NCBI GenBank assembly: GCA_023256375.1
Contig: JAGDXE010000001.1
Span: 1-39,615 of the forward strand
Direction of reading: 5' to 3'
From: Thermoproteati archaeon
GTDB lineage: Archaea; Thermoproteota; Thermoprotei_A; Marsarchaeales; UBA168
Length of the DNA: 39,615 nt
Of the stretch, positions 8,536 to 16,280 are shown piece by piece. The notes below the pieces were generated by a model. It was not told the origin of the DNA and searched no databases. It saw only the letters and a list, made by a program, of their open reading frames with translations. Numbering within the stretch: position 1 is the stretch's first letter; every line of letters starts with the position of its first letter. A program made the translations under genes and the position numbers.

Positions 8536-8814
8536 TTAACGCGCTACCTCTGCTTTTCTAAGCCTAATGCCAGTAGTCATTGAGATCCTACCGCATTTGC
8601 TGCACTCAAGTTTCAAAGCAACTTTTTTTGTTGTCTTCGCAAATTTTTTCTGGACTGGCTTTCTAGACCCACCGTATCCCTTCAACCTTCTTGCATGTCT
8701 CCTTTCACCTTCCTTTAGGGGGCTTCTTTTACCAGCTTTATATATACTAACCTTATGAAGGGTATACGTCTTACACTTAGGGCAGTACTTCATCAAGGTT
8801 GACGGGATTTCCAA
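8536..8814 (-). CDS. rpl44e: Ribosomal protein L44e
   Basis: The protein has 92 aa. Family features are [20 protein letters not shown] at the start, [12 protein letters not shown] in the middle, and [18 protein letters not shown], with two CxxC zinc pairs (residues 10-13 and near 74-77). The start is TTG, giving [11 protein letters not shown], which aligns with the usual N-terminus. An internal ATG at residue 8 is the alternative and would shorten the overlap with the GINS gene from 38 to 17 bases. The gene is coupled to GINS upstream and to S27e downstream. It is a large-subunit protein near the E site. Confidence 0.95.
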   Translation of the reverse strand: MEIPSTLMKYCPKCKTYTLHKVSIYKAGKRSPLKEGERRHARRLKGYGGSRKPVQKKFAKTTKKVALKLECSKCGRISMTTGIRLRKAEVAR

Positions 8815-9217
8815 TTCTAATTACTAATTTGATTTTTCCTTGACTTATTAAGTCTTCTGCAGTTCCAGTATTGATAGATATTATCTGGCCAGGCAAAAAA
8901 GTCCTATCTCCTACGCTGATTTCTTGAAGAACTTTAACCAAGCAAGTACCCCCGCCGTAGAGGGTTTTCCTAATGCCTTCTTGGAGAATTTCTTCTTCAG
9001 AAGACAACTCCCCCCTAGAGCCGCGAAAAATTTTCTCTAACCTTAGCTTGACTATTTCCCTTGCCAATTCACGAAGCATTTTATCGTAATAACTCAGCGC
9101 GTAACGCGATCTTGCGCTTTTAATCAACAATACTTGTCTTTTAGACAACGGTAGAAGGCTATCAGATGATAGCTCAGCATCAAGCGTGGACACAAGTTCT
9201 TCAAAGGCATTAGGCAA
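8777..9217 (-). CDS. GINS complex subunit (Gins51-type)
   Basis: The protein has 146 aa. The helical A domain (about residues 20-80) contains [20 protein letters not shown] and [14 protein letters not shown]. The small beta-rich B domain (about 95-140) contains [20 protein letters not shown] and ISQGKIKLV. The A-then-B order is that of archaeal Gins51 (Sld5/Psf1 side). GINS links the MCM helicase to primase and polymerase in the replisome, and its gene stands directly before priS in other archaea too. The start is TTG with a ggag just before it. It overlaps rpl44e by 38 bases. No Gins23 gene is seen in this window. Confidence 0.85.
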   Translation of the reverse strand: MPNAFEELVSTLDAELSSDSLLPLSKRQVLLIKSARSRYALSYYDKMLRELAREIVKLRLEKIFRGSRGELSSEEEILQEGIRKTLYGGGTCLVKVLQEISVGDRTFLPGQIISINTGTAEDLISQGKIKLVIRIGNPVNLDEVLP

Positions 9218-9241
9218 CTCCTATCTTGTATTTTACACTAC

Positions 9242-10258
9242 TTAACCTATAGCTTTTGCTAACCCTTTTAATAGCAGAAAGACAGCTACTGATCTGTTAA
9301 GCCTTAAGATTCTCCCCGTTAAATCGCTAGAAATTATTAGGTCTCCTACAACTAAGCCGTTAAACAATTCGGCGTGTTCCATCTTGACGAGAACTTCTTC
9401 ATCGCTTTTTACGACGGCGTGGACGTAGGGATCAAATGAATCTATCCCATCTATTGAAATTGGTGTAACGACAAGCCCTGTCCCTGCGTGAAGCGTGTGT
9501 ACGTGCCTAATTAGGCGATGCAGATCTAGCAAGACGTTTTCATCTATATCAAGTGACGCCTCTTTTACCGCGTCTTCTGCGCTCATTTTCTTTTCATCCA
9601 TTATCTTTCTTATTCTTTCCATCCAGCCTGGCTGGGAAAAAGTTATCTCCCTTACTTTGCGCCTTGCACTCAACCGCGTAAAAACGGAGTCTACGTCTAG
9701 ATCAGCACCATTTATGTATGACGCTAGACGCCTTCTGGCATCTTGGTCTAAATCAATATAATCGTTAGCCCTAACTCTAACGTGAAATCCCCGATTCCCT
9801 GAAAAATTTATGCTTATTTCCTTATCTTGAAGACCAAAATCTTCAATCAAAAAATCATAGATTAGGTGTTTGGTCCGATCCTTTACGAGTGACCAATCAG
9901 AATTATCCAAAACACCCCTTTTCACATTTGGTTTATCCCTTAATTCCTTCATGTGATCAGCGTCAAACTCAAATATCATTTCGCTCCCTATCCAACCTTT
10001 AGCATTCATATCCGGTTCGGAAGGACGCTCGTAAAGCGCCGTGGAAGAATACACGTGAGAGGGCGGGAGGGCTACCAGATATTTTTTTAAAGACAAAGCA
10101 TCACTAAATGCGAGGTGCCTTATCATTTCTTTTTTATCAGGGCGCAAAAATCCGAACTCTCTTTTAGTAAAATCGGGTAGTTCGAGCATTTTATAGTCCA
10201 AACCAGCGTAATAATCATGGAAATGACTTTGCACAATCTGTTCCGGCGTTTTTATCAC
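9242..10258 (-). CDS. priS: DNA primase catalytic subunit PriS
   Basis: The protein has 338 aa. It makes RNA/DNA primers for both strands as a dimer with PriL. The catalytic acidic pair is in FEFDADH (D99, D101), and SGNRGFH at residues 153-159 is the nucleotide-binding motif of the archaeo-eukaryotic primase family. A later Asp-rich stretch (SIDGIDSFDPYVH) contains the conserved C-terminal motif. The start is GTG. The first 15 codons overlap the priL 3' end (44 bases), so the two subunits are translationally coupled. The overlap may also be explained by an internal ATG at residue 24, but the sequence before it (YAGLDYKM) looks like the family N-terminus. Confidence 0.96.
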   Translation of the reverse strand: MIKTPEQIVQSHFHDYYAGLDYKMLELPDFTKREFGFLRPDKKEMIRHLAFSDALSLKKYLVALPPSHVYSSTALYERPSEPDMNAKGWIGSEMIFEFDADHMKELRDKPNVKRGVLDNSDWSLVKDRTKHLIYDFLIEDFGLQDKEISINFSGNRGFHVRVRANDYIDLDQDARRRLASYINGADLDVDSVFTRLSARRKVREITFSQPGWMERIRKIMDEKKMSAEDAVKEASLDIDENVLLDLHRLIRHVHTLHAGTGLVVTPISIDGIDSFDPYVHAVVKSDEEVLVKMEHAELFNGLVVGDLIISSDLTGRILRLNRSVAVFLLLKGLAKAIG

Positions 10259-11264
10259 CCTTTAATTTTTTCTCAATAGAAATTCTGTAATACAAGAGGG
10301 GATGACTCATGTGCGTGCATAACCCCTCTCTACAAACGCAAACCCCAAGAGTTCTTAGCGTATCGCATCTTGGAACGGAGTATTTTTTTCCAGATCCCCT
10401 TTCTCCGGCCAAATCCTCTATCTGATAACGGGCTATGCGCTCATCGTAATCAGGCGTATGCTTAAAATAATTTAATACTTCATCAACATCCATATCCAAA
10501 GCGATTAAAAAAGTAGCCACTAAAAAGCGGGCTTGATGGGGTATGTTTACGCCTTTGTTCATTTCCGCTGCCCAAAATTTAATGCATGGGGGGAACAAGG
10601 ATTCAACTGGAGATAAGGACGAAACGTCGACCTCTAGCCCTTTTTTCTTAGAAAAATCTGCCATTATAGAATTTATGGCGGCCTTAACGCGATCGCTGAG
10701 AGCAGCATGCCTGAGTTCGGCCATCTGAGATTCCATTTTGTCTACTACGACCCAGCGAAACACTCTTGAAATCATTAAACGAAAGACGTTCGGGCTGAGG
10801 TAAATCGTTCCCCTTTTTAAGGGCAGCTGAGGCAGCATTAACGCGGGGTCGTTGTCAATACCCTTTAGTTTAAGATAATCTACTAACGCCATATCAAAGC
10901 GCTGACCGTCATAACCAGCTTTCATCCCCAATGATGATGCCACTGTTAGGTAACTTTTAGGCGAATCCATTGCCAGGTTCTCTTCAAGCTCGCGGGAAAG
11001 CGCGTACCCGTAAGACCGTATAAGCCTCCTATTATTTGTAAATGAAACCATTGCCAGAGACGCGGTAAAAACTGCTACTGATTCTTTTTTATCGTTAATA
11101 TTTGGTGGCAATTTAGACAACCTAAGCAAAAATCTGATCTTGTTTTCTGCTAGTTCTAAGATCCTTGGAAATTCATCTAGATTGGATAGAGATAGACCCA
11201 CTAAGTAAGTATCTGCTCCAATCAAAAAAGGATATTTTTTCAATGCTTCGGAAGCCATTACCAT
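10215..11264 (-). CDS. priL: DNA primase large subunit PriL
   Basis: The protein has 349 aa. This regulatory subunit of the archaeal primase holds a 4Fe-4S cluster in the C-terminal domain. The four cluster cysteines fit C in FPPCIKFW, C in VPRCDTL, one in GVCVC and C in GLCTHMSHPLLYY. The N-terminal helical domain starts YPFLIGADTYL, a pattern usual for this subunit. The start is ATG. The gene begins about 10 bases after the pcna stop and overlaps priS by 44 bases, so PCNA, PriL, PriS and GINS appear to be one transcript. An extra cysteine next to the cluster (VCVC) leaves the exact third ligand open. Confidence 0.94.
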   Translation of the reverse strand: MVMASEALKKYPFLIGADTYLVGLSLSNLDEFPRILELAENKIRFLLRLSKLPPNINDKKESVAVFTASLAMVSFTNNRRLIRSYGYALSRELEENLAMDSPKSYLTVASSLGMKAGYDGQRFDMALVDYLKLKGIDNDPALMLPQLPLKRGTIYLSPNVFRLMISRVFRWVVVDKMESQMAELRHAALSDRVKAAINSIMADFSKKKGLEVDVSSLSPVESLFPPCIKFWAAEMNKGVNIPHQARFLVATFLIALDMDVDEVLNYFKHTPDYDERIARYQIEDLAGERGSGKKYSVPRCDTLRTLGVCVCREGLCTHMSHPLLYYRISIEKKLKGDKNAGTDCAKSFP

Positions 11265-11275
11265 CTTTATTACCG

Positions 11276-12016
11276 CTAAAGCCTTGGGGCCAAAATAAAT
11301 TGAAACACCGTTCCGTCCGCCATCTTATACTCTAAATGCAATGGCTTATCCCGGGCAAACTCCAAAAATACGCTAGGAGAACCCTTGAACGAGGTAATAG
11401 TTTCTAAATATTGAAGGCTATATTTAGCATTAGCTTCTTCAGCAATATCGTAGTCAAGAATCATCCCGCTGTCCTTGCTTAGCCTCTGCTCGACTGAGCC
11501 TTTATCGCTACTCGCCGAAATTAAAAGAGTCCCGTCTTTAAATGAACCAAAGATTATCTCATCGGCAACCGTAGCCGCATCTTTTATACTAGATGATAAC
11601 GCGTCAGATAAAATGCTATATTTACTGGTAAACTGGACGTTAATAGTAGGAGTTTCTTGACCTCCTAGATCTAATAGGGGTATTTTAAAAGACCTAGAAT
11701 ACTTGTTAATTGCGAATGACACCGTTAGCTTACCTTTATCGCTTTCTAGCGTTAATGTATCTTCGGGTCTCAGCCTTTTTAGCACGTTAAGTAACTCTTC
11801 GAGGTTGACACCTAATTTTTCCTCCGATTCGACTTCCAGGGATTCGAAGGCCGTCGGTGGAAAGTCAAATTCCACCATCGCTATCCTACTAGGGTCAAGT
11901 TCCTTCATGACAAGCCCATTATTTGAAATCCTAAAGACACCCTCACTTACTACTCCCGACGCGTTTTGAATTATATCCCTGAACCCTCTTGGGTCCTTCA
12001 ATATTAGTTTAGCCAA
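11276..12016 (-). CDS. pcn: DNA polymerase sliding clamp PCNA
   Basis: I place the start at TTG 12016, giving 246 aa beginning MAKLILKDPRGFRD. That is the usual PCNA N-terminus and length. The frame is open back to an ATG at 12109, but that codon abuts the divergent aIF2-alpha ATG and would leave no promoter and an odd 31-residue extension. Family features include ELDPSRIAMVEFDFP, the interdomain stretch around LLDLGGQETPTINVQFTS, and a C-terminal MADGTVFQFILAPRL. PCNA forms a ring that holds polymerases, FEN1, ligase and the XPF nuclease on DNA. It is the only PCNA in the window. Crenarchaeota proper have three copies forming a heterotrimer. Confidence 0.93.
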   Translation of the reverse strand: MAKLILKDPRGFRDIIQNASGVVSEGVFRISNNGLVMKELDPSRIAMVEFDFPPTAFESLEVESEEKLGVNLEELLNVLKRLRPEDTLTLESDKGKLTVSFAINKYSRSFKIPLLDLGGQETPTINVQFTSKYSILSDALSSSIKDAATVADEIIFGSFKDGTLLISASSDKGSVEQRLSKDSGMILDYDIAEEANAKYSLQYLETITSFKGSPSVFLEFARDKPLHLEYKMADGTVFQFILAPRL

Positions 12017-12109
12017 GCTAATTAGAGAACGTTTTTCGGTATTAAAGTTATGGCCTAAAAATAACACTCTAACTAGGATAAAGATTTTATGCGGGGGCTC
12101 CTGTAACAT
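12017..12109. promoter_or_regulatory. Divergent promoter region between pcna and aIF2-alpha
   Basis: These 93 bases separate the PCNA TTG start and the aIF2-alpha ATG. For the plus strand, an AT-rich block with aaagatttta lies about 25 bases before the ATG at 12110. For the minus strand, ctttaatacc (minus sense, near 12040-12050) lies about 25-30 bases before TTG 12016. Both fit leaderless archaeal promoters. The assignment is by spacing only. Confidence 0.45.
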
Positions 12110-12910
12110 ATGGCTATATTAAGAAGAGAAAAATATCCATACGTTGGCATGGGAGTAGTGGCTACTGTAGAAAAACTCGAAGAGCATGGCGCTTACGTTA
12201 CAATAGATTCTTTTAACGGCATTCGTGGATACTTACCCATTAATGAAATTGCCAGCGGATGGGTAAAAAACATACATGACTACGTAAAAGAGGGAAGAAA
12301 AATCCCGCTCAAAGTAATCATGGTTGATCCAAGCAAAGGTCAAATAGTACTATCGTTAAAAAAAATAAGTGCAGGCGAACAAGAAAAGACGTATTCTGAT
12401 TGGAATAAAGAAAAAAAGGTCGAGGCGATAGTAATGGTAGCGGCGAAAGCGCTCAATAAAAAGAAGGAAGACGCTTATAAGGAGGTTATTTGGCCGCTTA
12501 AGGATAAGTATGGAGACGCCTACTCTGCGCTAACATTAGCACTAAAAGAGGGTGATTCGGCTTTAAAAAACGCCAATATAAGCAAGGCTTGGGTTGACGC
12601 CCTTTACCCGTTAATACAAAAGCACGTAAAAACGGAGAACGTAACTATATCGTTTAAAGTAAGCCTATTTTATGAGGGAAAAGGTGGAATAAATAAGATA
12701 AAAAGCGCGTTTTCGAACTTAATCGAGTGGGGCAAGTCTAAAAACGTTCTGATAAAGGCCTCATATTTAAGTGCCCCAAACTATTTAATCAAAATTGAGG
12801 GCAGCAATTACAAAGAGCTCGAAAGCATATCTCAAGAAATGAAAGACTTCCTGACCGATTACGTTAAGAAAACTGGTACCACCGTAAGCATCGAAAGGTT
12901 AAAGTCTTAA
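12110..12910 (+). CDS. eif2a: Translation initiation factor 2 subunit alpha
   Basis: The protein has 266 aa. It is part of the heterotrimer that delivers Met-tRNAi to the small ribosomal subunit. It has an S1 domain at residues 10-85 (GMGVVATVEKLEEHGAYVTI, then IPLKVIMVDPSKGQIVLSLK), a helical middle domain (KKEDAYKEVIWPLKDKYGDA) and a C-terminal alpha/beta domain ending TGTTVSIERLKS. The length is standard. The gene is followed by nop10 five bases later, an old archaeal gene pair. It diverges from pcna, and its TATA-like box fits a leaderless mRNA starting near the ATG. Confidence 0.96.
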   Translation: MAILRREKYPYVGMGVVATVEKLEEHGAYVTIDSFNGIRGYLPINEIASGWVKNIHDYVKEGRKIPLKVIMVDPSKGQIVLSLKKISAGEQEKTYSDWNKEKKVEAIVMVAAKALNKKKEDAYKEVIWPLKDKYGDAYSALTLALKEGDSALKNANISKAWVDALYPLIQKHVKTENVTISFKVSLFYEGKGGINKIKSAFSNLIEWGKSKNVLIKASYLSAPNYLIKIEGSNYKELESISQEMKDFLTDYVKKTGTTVSIERLKS

Positions 12911-12915
12911 AGGGG

Positions 12916-13092
12916 ATGCGCTTGAAGCTAATAAAAAAATGCCCGAAATGCGGGAGATATACGCTTAAAGACCGTTGCCCGTCATGCGGTTCTCCAACAT
13001 TAGTAGCTTCTCCTCCAAAATTTTCACCGGATGATCCATACTTATCTTATAAAATAAGGGCAAGGCGGACCTATCAGGAAAACAAAAATTAA
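12916..13092 (+). CDS. nop10: H/ACA ribonucleoprotein subunit Nop10
   Basis: The protein has 58 aa. Its sequence begins MRLKLIKKCPKCGRYTLKDR and contains the two CxxC pairs CPKC and CPSC, then PPKFSPDDPYLSYKIRARR, all typical of Nop10. It helps build the H/ACA guide RNP with Cbf5, Gar1 and L7Ae for RNA pseudouridylation. The gene starts 5 bases after the aIF2-alpha stop on the same strand, with agggg before the ATG as a possible ribosome binding site. Its last bases overlap the convergent ECF S-component gene by 4 bases. Confidence 0.95.
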   Translation: MRLKLIKKCPKCGRYTLKDRCPSCGSPTLVASPPKFSPDDPYLSYKIRARRTYQENKN

Positions 13093-13673
13093 ATCAAACC
13101 AGAAATTTTCTTAAGTTGAAATTTGACCACTAATATCCATGGTAGCGTTGCGTCAAGTATACCTTGGACCAAATTTAGCGCAGCAACGTACAAAAATAAA
13201 GCCAAAAGCGATCCCCCGAAAAACTTCTCGACTACCTGTGATATTGGCATACCCAAGAAAACAGGAATCGCCCAATAATAATTCAATAAAAACGCCAAAA
13301 AAATACGAACGATTATACCAGAGGCCGAGCCCAGAGCGTATAACTTAGGGCCAAAAAGAGAAGAGGCATTGCCTCCAGATATTTTTTCGACCGCCCATGG
13401 CATAAAAAACATGGGGGCCGTTGCGGTTAACTTCATAGCGGCCCCTACAAACCCAGTAGGACTATAAGCCGACATTAACAGAAAAGTGCCCAATGAAGTA
13501 TAAGTAGCCGTTTCAATCCCATAAAGCAAAAATGACGCTACCCAAACAGTACCAACGAGATCTACTTTCATACCAAAAAATGCGCGCGGCAAAGGAAAAA
13601 GGTCCGCCATAACAGAGAGAGCTATCAATATGCCCGTCCTAGCGACAAGCTTTGAGCGCAGCTCTTTGTCCAA
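13089..13673 (-). CDS. ECF transporter S component (substrate-binding membrane subunit)
   Basis: The protein has 194 aa with about six hydrophobic segments. The N-terminus KLVARTGILIALSVMADLFP is followed by acidic-poor membrane helices, and a segment with PTGFVGAAMKL and another with FFMPWAVEKI follow. This layout is that of small S components of energy-coupling factor vitamin transporters such as RibU- or ThiT-like proteins. The ligand cannot be read from sequence. An EcfA-EcfA-EcfT energizing module lies 2.4 kb away with no S component of its own, so this protein is a candidate partner. The start is TTG. Confidence 0.7.
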   Translation of the reverse strand: MDKELRSKLVARTGILIALSVMADLFPLPRAFFGMKVDLVGTVWVASFLLYGIETATYTSLGTFLLMSAYSPTGFVGAAMKLTATAPMFFMPWAVEKISGGNASSLFGPKLYALGSASGIIVRIFLAFLLNYYWAIPVFLGMPISQVVEKFFGGSLLALFLYVAALNLVQGILDATLPWILVVKFQLKKISGLI

Positions 13674-13750
13674 TCTGCTTATTTTTTTTGGCCGTTTTTA
13701 AGCCTACCTATATTTTGTTAGCTAATTAAAAAATATTAATATTCTCGGAC

Positions 13751-13924
13751 TTATGCTGGAAGTATTTCTTTGCTTATAACAGCTCTGAAATTCCTGCCGC
13801 ACGTAGGACAGTGGAAAATGCCGTTGGTGAGCTTCACGCGTTTGCCACCTAGCGGCTTTCCAGTCATAGTCCAAGTTTTAGTAGGCGTCGGTACTTCCGT
13901 CCCGTCATAAGGACATTTGGCCAT
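13751..13924 (-). CDS. Small zinc-ribbon protein, 57 aa, unknown function
   Basis: The sequence starts MAKCPYDGTEVPTPTKTW, continues through TGKPLGGKRVKLTNG, and ends near FHCPTCGRNFRAVISKE. Three cysteines are visible (C4, C39, C42), with H38 or D7 as a possible fourth metal ligand. The pattern is an N-terminal CPxD knuckle and a C-terminal CPxCG knuckle. It resembles small archaeal zinc-ribbon proteins, but I cannot name a family. The ATG at 13924 is preceded on the minus strand by tttatacatg about 25-30 bases upstream, which supports a real leaderless gene. It has its own promoter and no close operon partner. Confidence 0.75.
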   Translation of the reverse strand: MAKCPYDGTEVPTPTKTWTMTGKPLGGKRVKLTNGIFHCPTCGRNFRAVISKEILPA

Positions 13925-14365
13925 TCTGGACCAAAATAAACACCCAAGTCATGTATAAACTTATTGTTGATCAAAGACGACCAGTAAACACGGGCGAGCA
14001 AACGTAAAGTAAGTAATCCAGAATCCTGCTCCGCGAGCTCCTGAGACCGCCTTGCTCAAAAAATTATTCAAGAATCATTTAAACCTTGTTCAGGCTTTAT
14101 GCCAGGTACGCTCTAATAACATATTTTCAAGCGTCGAGCGCAAATTAACGAGTCCACCCCAGGAGAAAACACGATTAAGTTACTAATCTCTACGCCATTC
14201 GTTTGATCTCGCTCCTTTATGACTCTGCCCGTCGATATCAGGCCGCACGATCTTTATCATTTAACCGAGCCATTTATGCGTTAAGATAGGGCAATGCGGC
14301 ATTCTTCACATTAAAGTCAGAAAAAATTTAAACTATTCTTAAAAACGCGGGGTCTAGTATTTATT
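13925..14365. other. Gene-free stretch of 441 bases before pyrophosphatase
   Basis: No coding frame with family resemblance is present. The part near 13925-13960 is the promoter of the small zinc-ribbon gene. Around 13997-14057 a GAGCAA / TTGCTC pair could close a stem about 60 bases long, with an inner gctc/gagc pairing. This is only a weak hint of an RNA. The part at 14338-14346 (cttaaaaac) is about 25 bases before the pyrophosphatase ATG and is its likely TATA box. No tRNA or CRISPR is seen. Confidence 0.5.
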
Positions 14366-14842
14366 ATGGAGGTTAACGTAATAATAGAAATCCCACAGGG
14401 AAGTGATGTAAAGTATGAAATTGACCATAAAACTGGCAAAGTTTACGTGGACAGATTTCTATACGCCGCCGCGCATTATCCATTTAATTATGGCTTCATA
14501 GAGGGTACAATCGCTCCCGACGGCGACCCATTGGACTGCCTCGTAATAAGCCGCGAGGCAGTAACCCCAGGCGCGATAATAAGGTCCAAACCCATTGGCG
14601 CGCTAAGGACAGTTGACGAGAAAGGTGAAGACGTAAAAGTAATTGCCGTGCCATTTGGAAATATAGACCCATTTTATTCTGATATCAATGACATTGAACA
14701 AATAGCAAAGTCGATAAAGAATGAAATTGAACACTTCTTCAATCATTACAAAGAATTAGAACCCGATAAATTCGTCAAGATTATGGGATGGATTGATAGA
14801 AAAGAGGCTGAAAGCGTAATAAAGAAGTGCAGCGTGGTTTAA
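14366..14842 (+). CDS. ppa: Inorganic pyrophosphatase (family I)
   Basis: The protein has 158 aa. It hydrolyses pyrophosphate to two phosphates with Mg2+ and pulls biosynthetic reactions forward. The DxDPxD signature is DGDPLD at residues 52-57. HYPFNYGFIEGT and the downstream FGNIDPFYSDINDI and HFFNHYKELEPDK are the usual active-site and C-terminal segments. The length is shorter than archaeal homologs of about 170 aa by a few residues at the N-terminus, but the active-site elements are intact. The ATG is preceded by a TATA-like box 20-28 bases upstream (cttaaaaac), with little or no leader. The NfeD-like gene follows 1 base after its stop, so they are likely cotranscribed. Confidence 0.96.
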   Translation: MEVNVIIEIPQGSDVKYEIDHKTGKVYVDRFLYAAAHYPFNYGFIEGTIAPDGDPLDCLVISREAVTPGAIIRSKPIGALRTVDEKGEDVKVIAVPFGNIDPFYSDINDIEQIAKSIKNEIEHFFNHYKELEPDKFVKIMGWIDRKEAESVIKKCSVV

Positions 14843-14843
14843 T

Positions 14844-15401
14844 ATGAATAATGAACAAAAATTACTAAATAAAATAATTGATAGAATACTTATATATGGA
14901 ATAAGGCCGTTAATATTAGTTGTAACTATAATATTAATTGGTATTTTAATATTAAGTATAGGCATTTCTAAATCTAGTATGTCAATGATTCTAATCAGCT
15001 CCATAATAATCTTAATAGGGGCAATATTAGCAATCGGCTTTGCTTCAACAACTGTTGTTAAAAAGAAATCTGTATCCCACGCACCCCAAAACATGATCGG
15101 TCAAATCGGTGAAGCAAAAAGCAATATTAAACCTCATTCTGATGGAGTAGTTTTGGTTGCAAGCGAACTTTGGAGCGCTTCATCCAATTCTGACGAAGAA
15201 ATAAGAGAGGGAGACAAGATAATCGTGACGGGTCATGACGGGGTAAAGCTCATAGTAAAGCGCGAAGAAACCCCGTCCGAGCGACGCTTGCTCCCTGCCC
15301 ACGATCGCGGGCAAGTCTCCTTTATTCTTATAGTTATTACTCCTAAGATAAAATACAGGTCCCACAGCCGGCCTAGCGGCTACGAAGGGAATTCAAACTA
15401 A
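14844..15401 (+). CDS. NfeD-like membrane protein with OB-fold domain, possibly altered C-terminus
   Basis: The protein has 185 aa. Two hydrophobic segments lie at about residues 18-40 and 46-67. An OB-fold NfeD-type domain follows at about 83-142: MIGQIGEAKSNIKPHSDGVV, then EGDKIIVTGHDGVKLIVKRE. NfeD proteins associate with membrane microdomains and stomatin-like partners. The last about 42 residues after VKREE do not look like the family, which normally ends there, and their base composition is richer in G and C. The tail may come from a rearranged or inserted sequence that extended the frame. It starts 1 base after the ppa stop. No stomatin gene is adjacent. Confidence 0.7.
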   Translation: MNNEQKLLNKIIDRILIYGIRPLILVVTIILIGILILSIGISKSSMSMILISSIIILIGAILAIGFASTTVVKKKSVSHAPQNMIGQIGEAKSNIKPHSDGVVLVASELWSASSNSDEEIREGDKIIVTGHDGVKLIVKREETPSERRLLPAHDRGQVSFILIVITPKIKYRSHSRPSGYEGNSN

Positions 15402-15542
15402 TTAACTAATTAACCCAGAAACGGACCAATTTAACCGCTTGATAAGCCCGACGCTAAGCCGCGTTAGCTTGCGTCCAATACCTCGGCGTTTACCAAGAGC
15501 AAGCGTTTCAACGCCCAGATGGCCGTGCCTTCAAACCATCGA
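15402..15542. other. Short gene-free gap after the NfeD-like gene
   Basis: 141 bases lie between convergent genes. It is more GC-rich than the neighbouring genes, like the unusual 3' tail of the NfeD-like frame before it. No gene is recognised. The end contains a direct repeat of atatcgatata type bases against the ecfT stop. Confidence 0.35.
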
Positions 15543-16280
15543 TCAGATCGTTATATCGATATACCTATTTAATATCAATATAACCATTAATGCAAGCACG
15601 GCTGCGGTCAAAGCTATCTCATAAAAGGATGGCTTAATAGAGCCATAAGAAGAGACGTTTTTACTATACCCGAACCCTCTTGTCTCTAAAGCCTGAGCGG
15701 CTGAATCGGCTTTCATCAGCGATATAACCATAAGCGGGATAAGTATTGGAACGTAATTCTTTACCAGTTTAATTGGATTGCGCGTACTCATATTAAAACC
15801 TCTAGACCGTTGGGCGTCAATGATGTTTTGAGCCTCTTGAGCCAATAATGGTAAAAACCTAATCGACATCATGAATGCTACAACTAGTGAATATGGAAAG
15901 CCAGCGCGCGTCATAACTGCAGCAGTATCTTCCGGGGAGGTTGTAAGGGAGTATACAGAAAAGGCCGAAACAATCACCAAAAAACGAATACCCATTGCAA
16001 CAGAAAAAGCTAACTCCCCAAGAAATATATAATCTAGTAAAGCTATTATAAAAGCTACCAGGAAACTCATTTTCATAGTTGACCACCAACGTTTCATTTG
16101 TTTTGCAGCCACGATCAACATCAAACTAATAAAAAACAGTAGAGCTAAGTGCAACAAATCTTGATAAATATATATTGCGGCTACAAAAAATAATATTACA
16201 ATAGCTATTTTCGGAAGCGGGTTCAGTCTATGCAACCAACTATTTCCGTGTACAAACGTCAAACCAGCGGCCCAGCTCAT
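15543..16280 (-). CDS. ecfT: ECF transporter T component (transmembrane energy-coupling subunit)
   Basis: The protein has 245 aa with about 5-6 membrane helices and a large cytoplasmic loop. Two coupling helices carry the Ala-Arg-type signatures: DAQRSRGFN in the middle and ALETRGFGYSK near the C-terminus. Together they contact the two ATPases. The N-terminal HRLNPLPKIAIVILFF is typical of EcfT/CbiQ proteins. The ATG overlaps the preceding ATPase gene by 4 bases, so EcfA, EcfA and EcfT are made together. An S component is not present in the operon, which is usual for group II ECF systems shared by several S proteins. Confidence 0.9.
   Translation of the reverse strand: MSWAAGLTFVHGNSWLHRLNPLPKIAIVILFFVAAIYIYQDLLHLALLFFISLMLIVAAKQMKRWWSTMKMSFLVAFIIALLDYIFLGELAFSVAMGIRFLVIVSAFSVYSLTTSPEDTAAVMTRAGFPYSLVVAFMMSIRFLPLLAQEAQNIIDAQRSRGFNMSTRNPIKLVKNYVPILIPLMVISLMKADSAAQALETRGFGYSKNVSSYGSIKPSFYEIALTAAVLALMVILILNRYIDITI

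Noticed and set aside
15439-15624. 61-aa open frame overlapping the ecfT end
   Set aside because: Its composition follows the reverse of GC-rich intergenic DNA and ecfT; no start signal or homology.
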